From contig JAKJCD010000048.1 in NCBI GenBank assembly GCA_022706625.1, positions 290 to 11,255 of the forward strand: a DNA stretch of 10,966 nucleotides, in the 5' to 3' direction. Shown piece after piece: positions 1-6,603 of the stretch (within the stretch, counting starts at the first letter, position 1; the number at the start of each line of letters is the position of its first letter). A program made the position numbers and the translations under genes. Source of the stretch: Bacillota bacterium. Its GTDB lineage: Bacteria > Bacillota > Clostridia > Peptostreptococcales > Anaerovoracaceae. The notes under the pieces were generated by a model, which did not search any database, was not told the DNA's origin, and saw only the letters and a list, made by a program, of their open reading frames with translations.

Positions 1-534
1 TTTTAAATGAATGGATCGGCAGGAAATAAAAGCTTTATCAACAAAGTATTGCCTCATGTCATTTTCGGTATTTTTGCCTACGAATGACAAGGAACTGCTG
101 TCAAGGATCCCGCCGACCAACAGCAGCCGCACAGATTCAGAATCGGATAAAAGGTTGGCTATTTTTAGGGAATTGGTTATTACTGTGATCTTCTTGTTTT
201 TAATTTTTGTTGCTATGTATAGGGAAGTGGTGGAAGCATCAAGGAAAATCGAATTGCCATTCATTATGATCCTTGCACATTCGTTAGCAATGATTTCTTT
301 ATCCTTGACCATGATTTTTTCCCTGAGTCTTACATCAAGATCGCTTTGGACGATATCCTCGATATAGGCGCCGCCGTATATACGTTTTAAAAAACCCTCG
401 CTCTCAAGCTGTGAAAGATCCCTGCGGATCGTCTCTTCGGTAATGTTGAAAAGCTTTGCCAGCTCAGCTACTGTTGCGCTCTTCTTTTCTGTAATGATTT
501 CTTTGATTTTATTCTTTCTGGTAATTGCCAGCAT
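1..534 (-). CDS. DeoR-family transcriptional repressor (C-terminus cut by window edge)
   Basis: DNA-binding repressor of the DeoR family, which normally senses a phosphorylated sugar and represses a neighbouring catabolic operon. The minus strand is open from an ATG at 534 to the edge (178 codons; the family is usually about 250). Residues 21-40 form the DeoR HTH (TVAELAKLFNITEETIRRDL), followed by the signature GFLKRIYGGA at 47-56. The sugar-phosphate-binding domain starts with FLDASTTSLYIA (97-108; family form FLDAGTT), TVITNS (117-122), GG at 141-142 and DKAFISC (166-172). The ATG is preceded by AAGGGTG with suitable spacing, and the MLAITRKNKI start fits the family. It diverges from the aldolase-mtnA operon, so that operon is its likely target, with 5-deoxyribose- or methylthioribose-type phosphates as candidate inducers (inference). 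The C-terminal third is not visible. Confidence 0.93.
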   Translation of the reverse strand, partial: MLAITRKNKIKEIITEKKSATVAELAKLFNITEETIRRDLSQLESEGFLKRIYGGAYIEDIVQSDLDVRLREKIMVKDKEIIANECARIIMNGNSIFLDASTTSLYIATKIKNKKITVITNSLKIANLLSDSESVRLLLVGGILDSSSLSFVGKNTENDMRQYFVDKAFISCRSIHLK

Positions 535-629
535 TTGAACACCCTTTTCTTTTATTAATATTTTATTGCAAAGATGATTTGCAGCCCGTTCTGTTAAACA
601 TCTCCGGCAGCTACTAGCTTACATGCGAT

Positions 630-658
630 ATTATAATGAGTTAATTTATGTTTGTACA
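630..658 (-). promoter_or_regulatory. Probable sigma-A promoter of the deoR-type gene
   Basis: On the minus strand a perfect TATAAT -10 box (630-635) lies 17 bp from TGTACA (653-658), which matches TTGACA at four of six positions. The start of transcription would fall near 622, leaving a leader of about 90 nt before the ATG at 534. Confidence 0.6.
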
Positions 659-729
659 GGGTTTATTGGGAATTTAGAATAAAAAACAAATTAAATAAAG
701 AAAAAACAAAACAAATCAATAAAAAGTAA

Positions 730-758
730 TTGACAAACCATAAGCTATAAGCAATAAT
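730..758 (+). promoter_or_regulatory. Probable sigma-A promoter of the aldolase operon
   Basis: A consensus -35 box TTGACA (730-735) is followed after 17-18 bp by an AT-rich -10 (AATAAT at 753-758 or ATAATT at 754-759). It points towards the aldolase gene and would give a leader of about 185 nt. The -35 is strong; the exact -10 is uncertain. Confidence 0.55.
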
Positions 759-764
759 TATGGT
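737..764. promoter_or_regulatory. Candidate operator dyad overlapping the promoter
   Basis: An inverted repeat with 7-bp arms, ACCATAA (737-743) and TTATGGT (758-764), is separated by 14 bp. It covers the spacer and -10 of the predicted promoter, where a repressor would block RNA polymerase. The divergent DeoR-family protein is the natural candidate to bind here (inference). Confidence 0.4.
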
Positions 765-793
765 ATCTTGCCAAATATAATGAGTCTAAGACC

Positions 794-875
794 AGGCCAG
801 AACAGGCCTTGAAACCAATACAAAAGCCCTCTTGAGGGCATTGACGCCGGTGTGGGCAGAGCCGGTGCGGGCACA
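794..875 (+). promoter_or_regulatory. Structured 5' leader of the aldolase operon
   Basis: The untranslated leader holds a small stem AGGCC/GGCCT (794-798 with 805-809), a GC stem GCCCT/AGGGC with a 4-nt loop (826-839), and a 13-bp direct repeat GCCGGTG(T/C)GGGCA at 846-858 and 861-873 (period 15, one mismatch). No run of T follows, so it is not an evident terminator. I do not recognise a known riboswitch class. Confidence 0.3.
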
Positions 876-951
876 GCAAAGGTAAATTAACACACTAAAG
901 AAAAAGTTACTGTAAGCCGCATCAAAAGGCAATAAACAGGAGGCAATAAAG

Positions 952-1671
952 ATGTACGAACGCCCAAAATACATGCCGGAGTTCATGGCGAAAAAAATGA
1001 TATGCGAGATAGGAAAACGCATGTATGACCGGAGTTTTGTGGCTGCCAACGACGGGAATATATCCGTCAGAACCGGTAAGGATACGGTGATATGCACTCC
1101 TACAGGGGTTTCAAAAGGATTTATGACACCGGATATGCTTGTAAAAACAAATCTTAAAGGCGAAAAAATAGCCGGTACCTTAAAGGTTTCATCGGAAATA
1201 AAGATGCACCTGCGCGTATATCATGAAAACTCCGCTGCCTTGGCCATCACCCATGCCCATCCTCCTGTTGCTACATCTTTTGCCATAGCCGGGATCCAAT
1301 TGGATAAAGCCCTGCTGCCCGAAGCAGTGGTCATGCTTGGAACCGTTCCCATTGCGCCTTATGCCACTCCCGGGACGGAAGAAGTGCCGGATTCCATCGC
1401 ACCCTACTGCAAAGACTATAATGCGGTCCTTCTTGCCAATCACGGAGCCCTCACCTGGGGCAGCGACCTGACGGAAGCATTTCACCGTATGGAATCCCTG
1501 GAACATTATGCAACCATAATGATGTATACATCGAATATTATCGGAAAGACCAACGAATTGAGCTGCAGCCAAGTGGATAGGCTCATCGAGATCAGAAATA
1601 ATATGGGGATCACTGCCGGAGGAGTGCCTGTATGCTCGGCGAAAGAAACCAATAAAGGGCCGTTTTCATGA
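952..1671 (+). CDS. Class II aldolase (5-deoxyribulose/methylthioribulose-1-phosphate type)
   Basis: Zinc-dependent class II aldolase of the fuculose-phosphate aldolase/AraD fold, cytoplasmic, 239 residues. Visible motifs: NDGNIS at 33-38 and TPTGVSKG at 49-56 (phosphate binding), SSE at 80-82 with Glu82 as probable catalytic acid, THAHPP at 100-105 (zinc ligands His101 and His103), and NHG at 163-165 (third zinc ligand His164). AGGAGG (938-943) stands 8 nt before the ATG. With an MtnA-type isomerase downstream, the best reading is cleavage of 5-deoxyribulose-1-phosphate (or 5-methylthioribulose-1-phosphate) to dihydroxyacetone phosphate and an aldehyde, as in the 5-deoxyribose disposal and DHAP-shunt pathways. 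L-fuculose- or ribulose-phosphate aldolase activity cannot be excluded. Its stop overlaps the ATG of the kinase relic (ATGA), and its last few codons probably derive from former kinase sequence. Confidence 0.88.
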   Translation: MYERPKYMPEFMAKKMICEIGKRMYDRSFVAANDGNISVRTGKDTVICTPTGVSKGFMTPDMLVKTNLKGEKIAGTLKVSSEIKMHLRVYHENSAALAITHAHPPVATSFAIAGIQLDKALLPEAVVMLGTVPIAPYATPGTEEVPDSIAPYCKDYNAVLLANHGALTWGSDLTEAFHRMESLEHYATIMMYTSNIIGKTNELSCSQVDRLIEIRNNMGITAGGVPVCSAKETNKGPFS

Positions 1672-1814
1672 ATAATGCCCAGGCTCTGATCCATGGGGAC
1701 CTCCATACCGGCTCCATATTGATTAAGGAAGACTCCATGAAAGTCATCGATCCGGAGTTCGCCTTCTACGGCCCCATGGGATATGATATCGGCAATGCGA
1801 CAAAGCAGCATTAA
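1668..1814 (+). pseudogene. mtnK: Relic of methylthioribose kinase, catalytic core only
   Basis: A 48-codon frame (ATG 1668, TAA 1812-1814) matches only the centre of S-methyl-5-thioribose kinase: ALIHGDLHTGSI (residues 6-17; catalytic-loop HGD) and DPEFAFYGPMGYDIGN (28-43; DPE replaces the DFG metal site). Intact MtnK is about 400 residues, so most of the N-lobe and the whole C-terminal part are gone. Similarity seems to begin slightly upstream: the codons before the ATG read V-F-M-N-N-A-Q, then a TAA at 1653-1655 blocks the frame. After GYDIGN the frame runs only ATKQH and stops. It starts by an ATGA overlap with the aldolase and its stop codon overlaps the mtnA ribosome binding site, so it could still couple translation. 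It cannot be an active kinase because the ATP-binding lobe is absent. Confidence 0.85.
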
Positions 1815-1826
1815 GGAGGTTCACGT

Positions 1827-2885
1827 ATGTCTTTTAGCGTATTAGAATTTGCGGCGGTAAAGCTGGACGACGAAAAGAGCGAATTGATCATCCTTGATCA
1901 GACTCTTTTGCCCAACGAGACTAAATACCTTCATTTGACGACTCAAGAGAGCATTTGGGAAGCTATCTATAAGCTTAGGGTCAGAGGGGCTCCGGCTATC
2001 GGCATCGCCAGCGGATACGGGATATATCTGGCGGCAAAGCTGAGCAGGGCCGACGAATTTGAGAGTTTTTACGATGAGTTTAAGAAGGCGAAGGCCTATT
2101 TGGCATCTGCAAGGCCCACAGCGGTGAATTTGTTCTGGGCATTGGACCGGATGGAGCGCTGCGTCCTTACAAATAAGGAGAAAAGCGTAAACGAAATAAA
2201 GAAGGCCTTGCTTTCGGAAGCCAACGCCATCAGGGATGAGGATGAGGAGGTTTGCAGAAAGATAGGAGAACATGCTCTGACCTTATTAAAACCGGGCATG
2301 GGGATATTGACACACTGCAATGCAGGCACCATAGCCACGGCAAAATACGGTACCGCCTTAGCCCCGATTTACCTGGGACATGAGAAGGGCTACGGGTTCA
2401 AGGTCTTTGCCGATGAAACAAGACCTTTGCTTCAGGGAGCCAGGCTCACATCCTGGGAGCTTAAGGAAGCAGGAGTGGATGTGACCCTCATCTGCGACAA
2501 TATGGCATCTATAGTTATGAAGAACGGCTGGGTAGACGCTGTGGTGGTGGGCTGTGACAGGGTAGCGGCAAACGGGGATGCCGCAAACAAGATCGGGACC
2601 TCCGGGGTGGCCATCTTGTCAAAACACTACGGCATCCCGTTTTACGTACATGCACCCCTATCTACAATAGATATTAATACTCCCACGGGAAAGGATATCC
2701 CTATAGAGCTCAGACCGGGAGAGGAGATCTATAAAGCCTGGTATGCAAAACCCATGGCGCCGGAGGGAGTCAACACCTATAATCCGGCATTCGATGTGAC
2801 CGATGCAGATCTGATCACTGCGATCATCACAGAAAAAGGCATACTCTATCCTCCATATACCGAGAGTATAGCCGAGCTTTTCTAG
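1827..2885 (+). CDS. mtnA: MtnA-type methylthioribose-1-phosphate / 5-deoxyribose-1-phosphate isomerase
   Basis: Cytoplasmic aldose-ketose isomerase of the eIF-2B alpha/MtnA family, 352 residues, full length. It converts 5-methylthioribose-1-phosphate (or 5-deoxyribose-1-phosphate in DrdI-type enzymes) into the ribulose-1-phosphate, the substrate of the aldolase upstream. Motifs: RGAPAIG at 53-59, THCNAG at 162-167 with catalytic Cys164, DETRPLLQGARLTSWEL at 196-212, DNMAS at 224-228, GCDRVAANGDAANKIGT at 242-258 with catalytic Asp244, and the C-terminal NPAFDVT/LITAIITEKG block (319-338). AAGGAGG (1813-1819) is 7 nt before the ATG and overlaps the stop of the kinase relic. Sequence alone does not separate MtnA from DrdI. 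With no full kinase nearby, the phosphorylated sugar must come from a phosphorylase or a kinase elsewhere. Confidence 0.93.
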   Translation: MSFSVLEFAAVKLDDEKSELIILDQTLLPNETKYLHLTTQESIWEAIYKLRVRGAPAIGIASGYGIYLAAKLSRADEFESFYDEFKKAKAYLASARPTAVNLFWALDRMERCVLTNKEKSVNEIKKALLSEANAIRDEDEEVCRKIGEHALTLLKPGMGILTHCNAGTIATAKYGTALAPIYLGHEKGYGFKVFADETRPLLQGARLTSWELKEAGVDVTLICDNMASIVMKNGWVDAVVVGCDRVAANGDAANKIGTSGVAILSKHYGIPFYVHAPLSTIDINTPTGKDIPIELRPGEEIYKAWYAKPMAPEGVNTYNPAFDVTDADLITAIITEKGILYPPYTESIAELF

Positions 2886-2934
2886 CTTGTCTGTATGCGT
2901 CGAAAAACAGCTGCAAATCTCATTAATTTAACAA

Positions 2935-2990
2935 GCATGCATAATGTTGCATGCAAAAATATTGTCATGCCTTGCAGGATATTGCAAGGC
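2935..2990. promoter_or_regulatory. Two dyads sharing TGCA-N6-TGCA, candidate sigma54 enhancer sites
   Basis: Dyad 1 is GCATGCA (2935-2941), six bases, TGCATGC (2948-2954). Dyad 2 is GCCTTGCA (2969-2976), six bases, TGCAAGGC (2983-2990). Both have the core TGCA-N6-TGCA, with centres 35 bp apart, about 120 and 87 bp upstream of the start expected from the -24/-12 promoter at 3039-3056. That is the usual place for activator sites. As RNA they would also form two stem-loops after mtnA, but neither is followed by a clean T-run. Confidence 0.5.
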
Positions 2991-3038
2991 TAAGTGTAAA
3001 ATTGCATTTTAACCGGGAAATAGGGCGAAACAGCAGTA

Positions 3039-3056
3039 TTGGCACCTCTTTTGCTT
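3039..3056 (+). promoter_or_regulatory. Sigma54 (-24/-12) promoter of the amidase-permease operon
   Basis: TTGGCAC (3039-3045), five bases, TTGCTT (3051-3056), with the invariant GG and GC exactly 10 bp apart. This fits the sigma54 consensus TGGCAC-N5-TTGCW at every key position. Transcription would start near 3067, giving a leader of about 215 nt before the amidase ATG. Confidence 0.72.
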
Positions 3057-3202
3057 AATAAGTCTGTAAGTCAAGCCATGAAGAGATCTGGGGTACGATG
3101 GCACGATAGGAAAACCGGCCGAACCATTGTCGGTATTAACAAAAAGGTAGCTGGCAGCATTTTGTTTTATTGGAATAGAAAACAAAATTGTCTGAATACT
3201 TT

Positions 3203-3231
3203 TTGACAAAACCACACTAAAGTGCTACACT
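3203..3231 (+). promoter_or_regulatory. Sigma-A promoter proximal to the amidase gene
   Basis: TTGACA (3203-3208), a 17-bp spacer, and TACACT (3226-3231) with an extended TGC just before it. CACT-AA-AGTG (3215-3224) and AGTG-CTA-CACT (3221-3231) overlap in the spacer and -10 and could be a repressor site. This second promoter would give basal or alternative transcription next to the sigma54 promoter. Confidence 0.68.
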
Positions 3232-3281
3232 GTGTATGTGTATGCCGTATTTCTGCGGATCAATAAAAAAGGAGGAATAAT

Positions 3282-4169
3282 ATGGATCTATTTTCGAACA
3301 GCTCTGTTTACAATTTTTCAAAAGACAACGTTCCGGCGCTCAGGGTCAAAGCTCCGGCAACGCTTGATATCGAGACTCTGGACTGCTTCTCTAACCAGCT
3401 CAGAAATCCGGAAGATACTATCGAGCAGCTGGATTGGGATAGGATCAACCCTGCAACGGGGCCGGTTTATATTGAAGGCGCCGAACCCGGCGACGCATTA
3501 AAGGTGACTGTGAACCGCATCGATCTCAATGAAAAAGGCACAGTCTGCTGCCTGGAAAACGAAGGCGTACTTGGTCACTTGTTCAAGGGCAGTCATATAA
3601 GAGTGGCCCCGGTCAAGGACGGCTATGTCCATTACCTGGATCTTAAAATTCCTGTAAAGAAGATGATAGGTGTAATAGGTGTGGCGCCGGCAGGCGATCC
3701 CGTCAGCAACGGTACCCCCGGCCCTCACGGAGGCAATATGGACACCCTTATGATCACCGAAGGCGCAACAATATACTTTCCGATTTTCGCACCGGGCGCA
3801 TTATTCGCCCTTGGAGACTGCCATGCTGTGATGGGAGACGGCGAGATAGGCGTATCAGGGCTGGAGATTCCGGCAAAGATCAATGTCACTTTGGAAGTCG
3901 TCAAGGGAAAGGCTCCCAAATATCCGATTCTGGAAGATAAGGAAAGCTTTGCAATCATCGTATCAAAACCCACTGTTGACGAGGCCATCGCTCATGCGAC
4001 AGAACTCATGTGCGAATTTTTAGAGCAGAGGCTGACCTCTTATACACGTCCTGAGATCGTTATGCTTATGAGTCTGACAGGCGATGTGAGAATCAGCCAG
4101 GTTGTTGATCCGGAAAAGACGGTACGTTTTGTTTTCCCGAAGAAATATGCAGCAGGCGCAGAATTCTAA
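3282..4169 (+). CDS. Acetamidase/formamidase family amide hydrolase
   Basis: Cytoplasmic amidase of the FmdA/AmdA family, which releases ammonia from short amides such as formamide or acetamide; the natural substrate here is unknown. Length 295 residues is usual for the short bacterial form. Motifs: NPATGP at 56-61, GVIGVAP at 130-136, GPHGGNMD at 147-154, and the metal-site-like GDCHAVMGDGEIGVSGLEI at 178-196. Strong AAGGAGG before the ATG (ends about 8 nt upstream) fixes the start. The gene is followed after 54 nt by an APC permease gene with its own ribosome binding site, so the pair probably imports a nitrogen compound and removes its amide nitrogen. A sigma54 promoter with upstream dyads precedes the gene, consistent with nitrogen- or substrate-controlled expression (inference). 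Confidence 0.9.
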   Translation: MDLFSNSSVYNFSKDNVPALRVKAPATLDIETLDCFSNQLRNPEDTIEQLDWDRINPATGPVYIEGAEPGDALKVTVNRIDLNEKGTVCCLENEGVLGHLFKGSHIRVAPVKDGYVHYLDLKIPVKKMIGVIGVAPAGDPVSNGTPGPHGGNMDTLMITEGATIYFPIFAPGALFALGDCHAVMGDGEIGVSGLEIPAKINVTLEVVKGKAPKYPILEDKESFAIIVSKPTVDEAIAHATELMCEFLEQRLTSYTRPEIVMLMSLTGDVRISQVVDPEKTVRFVFPKKYAAGAEF

Positions 4170-4223
4170 CAGTTTATTCGTTATTTTAATATATTTTAAA
4201 AATTTTATAAGGAGGATTAAAAC

Positions 4224-5579
4224 ATGTCAGAAAACAAAAGCCTGGAAAGTCTGGGATATAAGCAGGAGCTTAAACGATCCCTTACTACCAAAGACTTGGT
4301 TGTATACGGGCTGATTTTCATGGTTCCCATCGCTCCCTTCGGGATTTACGGAACGGTAATGTCCATTTCCGAAGGAATGGTTGTACTTGCCTATATGATC
4401 GGTATGGTAGGTATGATCTTCACTGCTTTCAGCTATTGGAGGATGTCGGAAGAGTTCCCTGTCTCCGGTTCCGTCTATGGTTATGCGACACATGGTATCG
4501 GCAAGGCCGTCGGGTTTGTATCCGGCTGGGCGATCCTTTTGGACTACATATTAGTTCCCGCGCTGCTTTATGTCGTAGCCGCCGTCGCAATGGGATCCGT
4601 GCTGCCCGGAGTTCCTTTCTGGGTCTGGGTCGTAGGTTTTGTAGCGTTCAACACCGTTATTAACGTCATCGGTATCGAGTTTACATCCCGCTTAAACTGG
4701 ATAATGCTGGTTTACGAAGTCATAGTATTTATTATATTCTGCGGTGCTGCTATCCATTACATAACCACGACTCCCGGCGCTGAATTCACTTTTAATCCGA
4801 TTTTCAACGCCGACAAATTCAGCATAAGCATCGTGCTTTCCGCCGTATCCGTCTGCGTACTGTCCTTCCTCGGGTTTGATGGTATTTCCACGTTAGCGGA
4901 AGAAACAAAAGGAGGCGCCGATTCCGTGGGCCGTGCCAGTATTTGGGCCTTGTTCCTCGTGGGCGGCTTCTTCTTCGTGCAGACATATTTGGCTGCCTGC
5001 GTGATTCCCTGGGAAGGGATTACCACCTTCAGCGACATCGACAGCGCTTTTTATGAAGTTGCCGAAGTAGCCGGCGGAGCTGCTGTGATGTGGATATGCG
5101 CTATCGCAACGGGTCTTGCCTGGGGTATCGCCGACTGCCTGGTGGCTCAGGCTGCCATTTCAAGGATCATATTCTCCATGGCAAGAGACGGCTTCCTTCC
5201 CAAACCCTTAGCCAAAGTCCATCCCAGGTTCAAGACGCCCCATGTGGCTACGATCCTCATCGCTATCATTTCCTTGATAATCACCTTAGGATTTACTCAG
5301 GGGATACAGGATCTGGCGGAGCTAATCAACTTCGGCGCTCTGTCGGCATTTATCATACTGAATTTCACCGTGATCTACTACTTCTTCTATAAGAAGAAAT
5401 CAAGGAAGTACTGGAAACACCTGATACTGCCATTGATTGGATTATTTGTAATCGGCGTGGTATGGTTCAGCCTTTCGGCTCAAGCCATGAAATTGGGTCT
5501 TTCTTGGACCGTCATCGGTATAATCCTCTATAACTTTATAGTCAGGATCAAGAAAAAGGATATCAATCTGGAAGTATAA
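4224..5579 (+). CDS. APC-superfamily amino acid/polyamine permease
   Basis: Inner-membrane secondary transporter of the amino acid-polyamine-organocation superfamily, 451 residues, about 12 hydrophobic segments. TM1 carries the substrate-backbone loop PIAPFGIYGTV (35-45). Further family marks are EFPVSGSVYGYA (77-88), the TM6 unwound region FLGFDGISTLAEETKG (215-230), and SRIIFSMARDGFLPK (313-327). It resembles the PuuP/YbaT-like subgroup more than lysine or GABA permeases, but the substrate cannot be assigned. AAGGAGG at 4210-4216 precedes the ATG. It is the last gene of the amidase operon: a strong terminator begins 27 bp after the stop. Pairing with an acetamidase-type enzyme suggests an amide or amine substrate (inference). 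Confidence 0.9.
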   Translation: MSENKSLESLGYKQELKRSLTTKDLVVYGLIFMVPIAPFGIYGTVMSISEGMVVLAYMIGMVGMIFTAFSYWRMSEEFPVSGSVYGYATHGIGKAVGFVSGWAILLDYILVPALLYVVAAVAMGSVLPGVPFWVWVVGFVAFNTVINVIGIEFTSRLNWIMLVYEVIVFIIFCGAAIHYITTTPGAEFTFNPIFNADKFSISIVLSAVSVCVLSFLGFDGISTLAEETKGGADSVGRASIWALFLVGGFFFVQTYLAACVIPWEGITTFSDIDSAFYEVAEVAGGAAVMWICAIATGLAWGIADCLVAQAAISRIIFSMARDGFLPKPLAKVHPRFKTPHVATILIAIISLIITLGFTQGIQDLAELINFGALSAFIILNFTVIYYFFYKKKSRKYWKHLILPLIGLFVIGVVWFSLSAQAMKLGLSWTVIGIILYNFIVRIKKKDINLEV

Positions 5580-5606
5580 TCACCGGCAAATCAGTTATCG
5601 CATTTC

Positions 5607-5636
5607 GATGGGCAGAGCTTCTCTGCCCATCTTTTT
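5607..5636 (+). terminator. Rho-independent terminator of the amidase-permease operon
   Basis: Perfect 11-bp stem GATGGGCAGAG (5607-5617) / CTCTGCCCATC (5621-5631), 3-nt loop CTT, then TTTTT (5632-5636). No A-run stands on the other side, so it acts in the plus direction only. Confidence 0.95.
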
Positions 5637-5662
5637 AGTCTGTTGGGGTCGGTCCCGGCCTT

Positions 5663-5691
5663 AGTGTCAAGTCCTTTTTTGTGTGTAAATT
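5663..5691. mobile_element. Possible IS256-family terminal sequence (remnant)
   Basis: On the minus strand this reads AATTTACACACA, six A/G bases, then GGACTTGACACT. The pairing of TTTACACA and TTGACAC around an A-rich run is typical of IS256-family ends in Clostridia as I remember them. No transposase frame or partner end is visible, so at most this is a single leftover end. Confidence 0.25.
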
Positions 5692-5783
5692 CGTTCGGCT
5701 ACGCTTTTCGTTTTCGGTAATAACAGATACTTTCTTGTCGTGCTGTGATGGTAGGGTCGCATTTATTCCACGGTCCTGTTGAC

Positions 5784-5886
5784 ATGGGGCCCCTGACCCT
5801 CTGGACTCCCTTTTTTCAGGCATAAATAGACTGCTCTTTTGGGCGTCCTTTCTGCCGCCAAGAGTTTACCAGAGGGTCAACCCCAT
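5784..5886. repeat. 103-bp element bounded by imperfect inverted repeats
   Basis: Left arm: ATGGGG (5784-5789), CCCC, then TGACCCTCTGG (5794-5804). Right arm: CCAGAGGGTCA (5869-5879), A, then CCCCAT (5881-5886). The 11-bp inner and 6-bp outer arms are exact complements, with unequal bases between them. The 64-bp interior codes for nothing evident. It may be a small palindromic intergenic repeat or MITE-like remnant. Confidence 0.5.
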
Positions 5887-6160
5887 ATAAACAGGCTTTC
5901 GCGGCATAAACGCCACTTGCTATTCATGTGAGTTTATTCAGATTCGATGATTACTCTTCTGTCTTACTCTTTGTAAAAGCATTAAGCTGCTTTTAATAGC
6001 TTTACCTGCTCTTTAGCTATCTTAATAAGCTTTGGTTTGATTTCATTGATTGCATCGATACACTTCTGTTTTGTAAATAATGCGGTTTATAGTTGGATGT
6101 GCGAAGTGGAATCCTCATTGCTTTTTCTTTGATAGTTATCAAAAATCACGGACGTAACTT

Positions 6161-6414
6161 CAAAAGGCAACGCAAAAAGATAACTGGCTTGAATTTCGTT
6201 GCTTTTTAAGGGTTTCCTTGCCCTTTTTTGCAGTAAAAGCAACGCATTTTTAAGAAATATTCGATTTCCGTTGCCTTTTTCGTTGGAAAGGCAACGGAAT
6301 ACGGTCCCCTTCCCGAAATCACGTTGCTTTCTATGGGTTTTTCTGATCTTTTTGATGGTAAAAGCAACGAATATTCGTTTATATGGTAAAATCCGTTGCC
6401 TTTTACCATATAAT
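6161..6414. repeat. Degenerate two-copy tandem repeat (~125 bp) with alternating GCAACG/CGTTGC boxes
   Basis: Eight boxes alternate strictly in orientation: GCAACG at 6167, 6239, 6291 and 6364; CGTTGC at 6197, 6269, 6322 and 6394. Start-to-start spacings are 30, 42, 30, 22, 31, 42 and 30, so the second four boxes repeat the first four with a period of 124-125 bp. Each CGTTGC pairs with the next GCAACG: 6197-6244 (long loop), 6266-6299 (perfect 13-bp stem TTCCGTTGCCTTT/AAAGGCAACGGAA, 8-nt loop) and 6322-6369. A further perfect 12-bp stem TATATGGTAAAA/TTTTACCATATA flanks the last box (6380-6412). The period is not a multiple of three, which argues against coding. Family unknown. Confidence 0.7.
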
Positions 6415-6547
6415 GTTAGTTGAATTTGTTTCGACTTTCCGCATAAGGCCTTCCCTGTGCTGAGATGGACAAAAGAAAAAAGAGAAATACTGAAGCTGAA
6501 GTTGAGTTAATTAACAAGTTGGAATAGCCACAGTTGCGCCCTATTTA

Positions 6548-6576
6548 TTGTCCCGGGTGTTAAAACGTGGTAGAAT
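6548..6576 (+). promoter_or_regulatory. Probable sigma-A promoter of the Kdd-like sigma54 activator gene
   Basis: TTGTCC (6548-6553), 17-bp spacer, TAGAAT (6571-6576) with an extended TGG in front. Transcription would start near 6583, only about 20 nt before the probable start codon. The bases between the tandem repeat and this promoter (6415-6547) hold nothing else I can support. Confidence 0.6.
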
Positions 6577-6603
6577 ATCAAATATCAATACCCTGAGGAA
6601 GGA

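Larger units (their letters stand above)
5637..6160. other. Gene-poor stretch with degraded sequence
   Basis: No credible full gene on either strand. It contains an IS256-like end and a 103-bp element bounded by inverted repeats (listed separately). On the minus strand, 6086-5982 encodes a lysine-rich peptide end, KPKLIKIAKEQVKLLKAA, with a stop in front and no start; it could be the tail of a decayed gene, but I do not recognise the family. The rest is AT-rich and shows no promoter or RNA gene that I can support. Confidence 0.4.

Noticed and set aside
11..367. 118-residue plus-strand open frame at the left end
   Set aside because: It lies antisense to the DeoR-family gene, which has clear family motifs along its whole visible length.
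2935..2990. Two stem-loops after mtnA as a rho-independent terminator
   Set aside because: Neither stem is followed by a T-run (AAAAATATTG and TAAGTGTAAAA follow). Their shared core and distance from the sigma54 promoter fit activator sites better.
5635..5823. 62-residue minus-strand open frame
   Set aside because: No ribosome binding site or recognisable family, and it runs through the IS256-like end and one inverted-repeat arm.
6161..6414. CRISPR array
   Set aside because: The repeated boxes are six bases and alternate in orientation; there are no 25-35 bp direct repeats with unique spacers and no cas gene.
6199..6423. Overlapping open frames on both strands (74 and 67 residues) in the repeat region
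   Set aside because: They lie within a tandem repeat whose 124-125 bp period is not a multiple of three, and show no family motif.
6465..6527. 20-residue frame starting MDKRKKRNTEAEVELINKLE
   Set aside because: It looks faintly like a transposase helix but has no ribosome binding site and is too short to assign.
6519..6537. TTGGAAT...TTGC as a sigma54 promoter for the activator gene
   Set aside because: GG and GC are 13 bp apart instead of 10; the sigma-A promoter at 6548-6576 is better.
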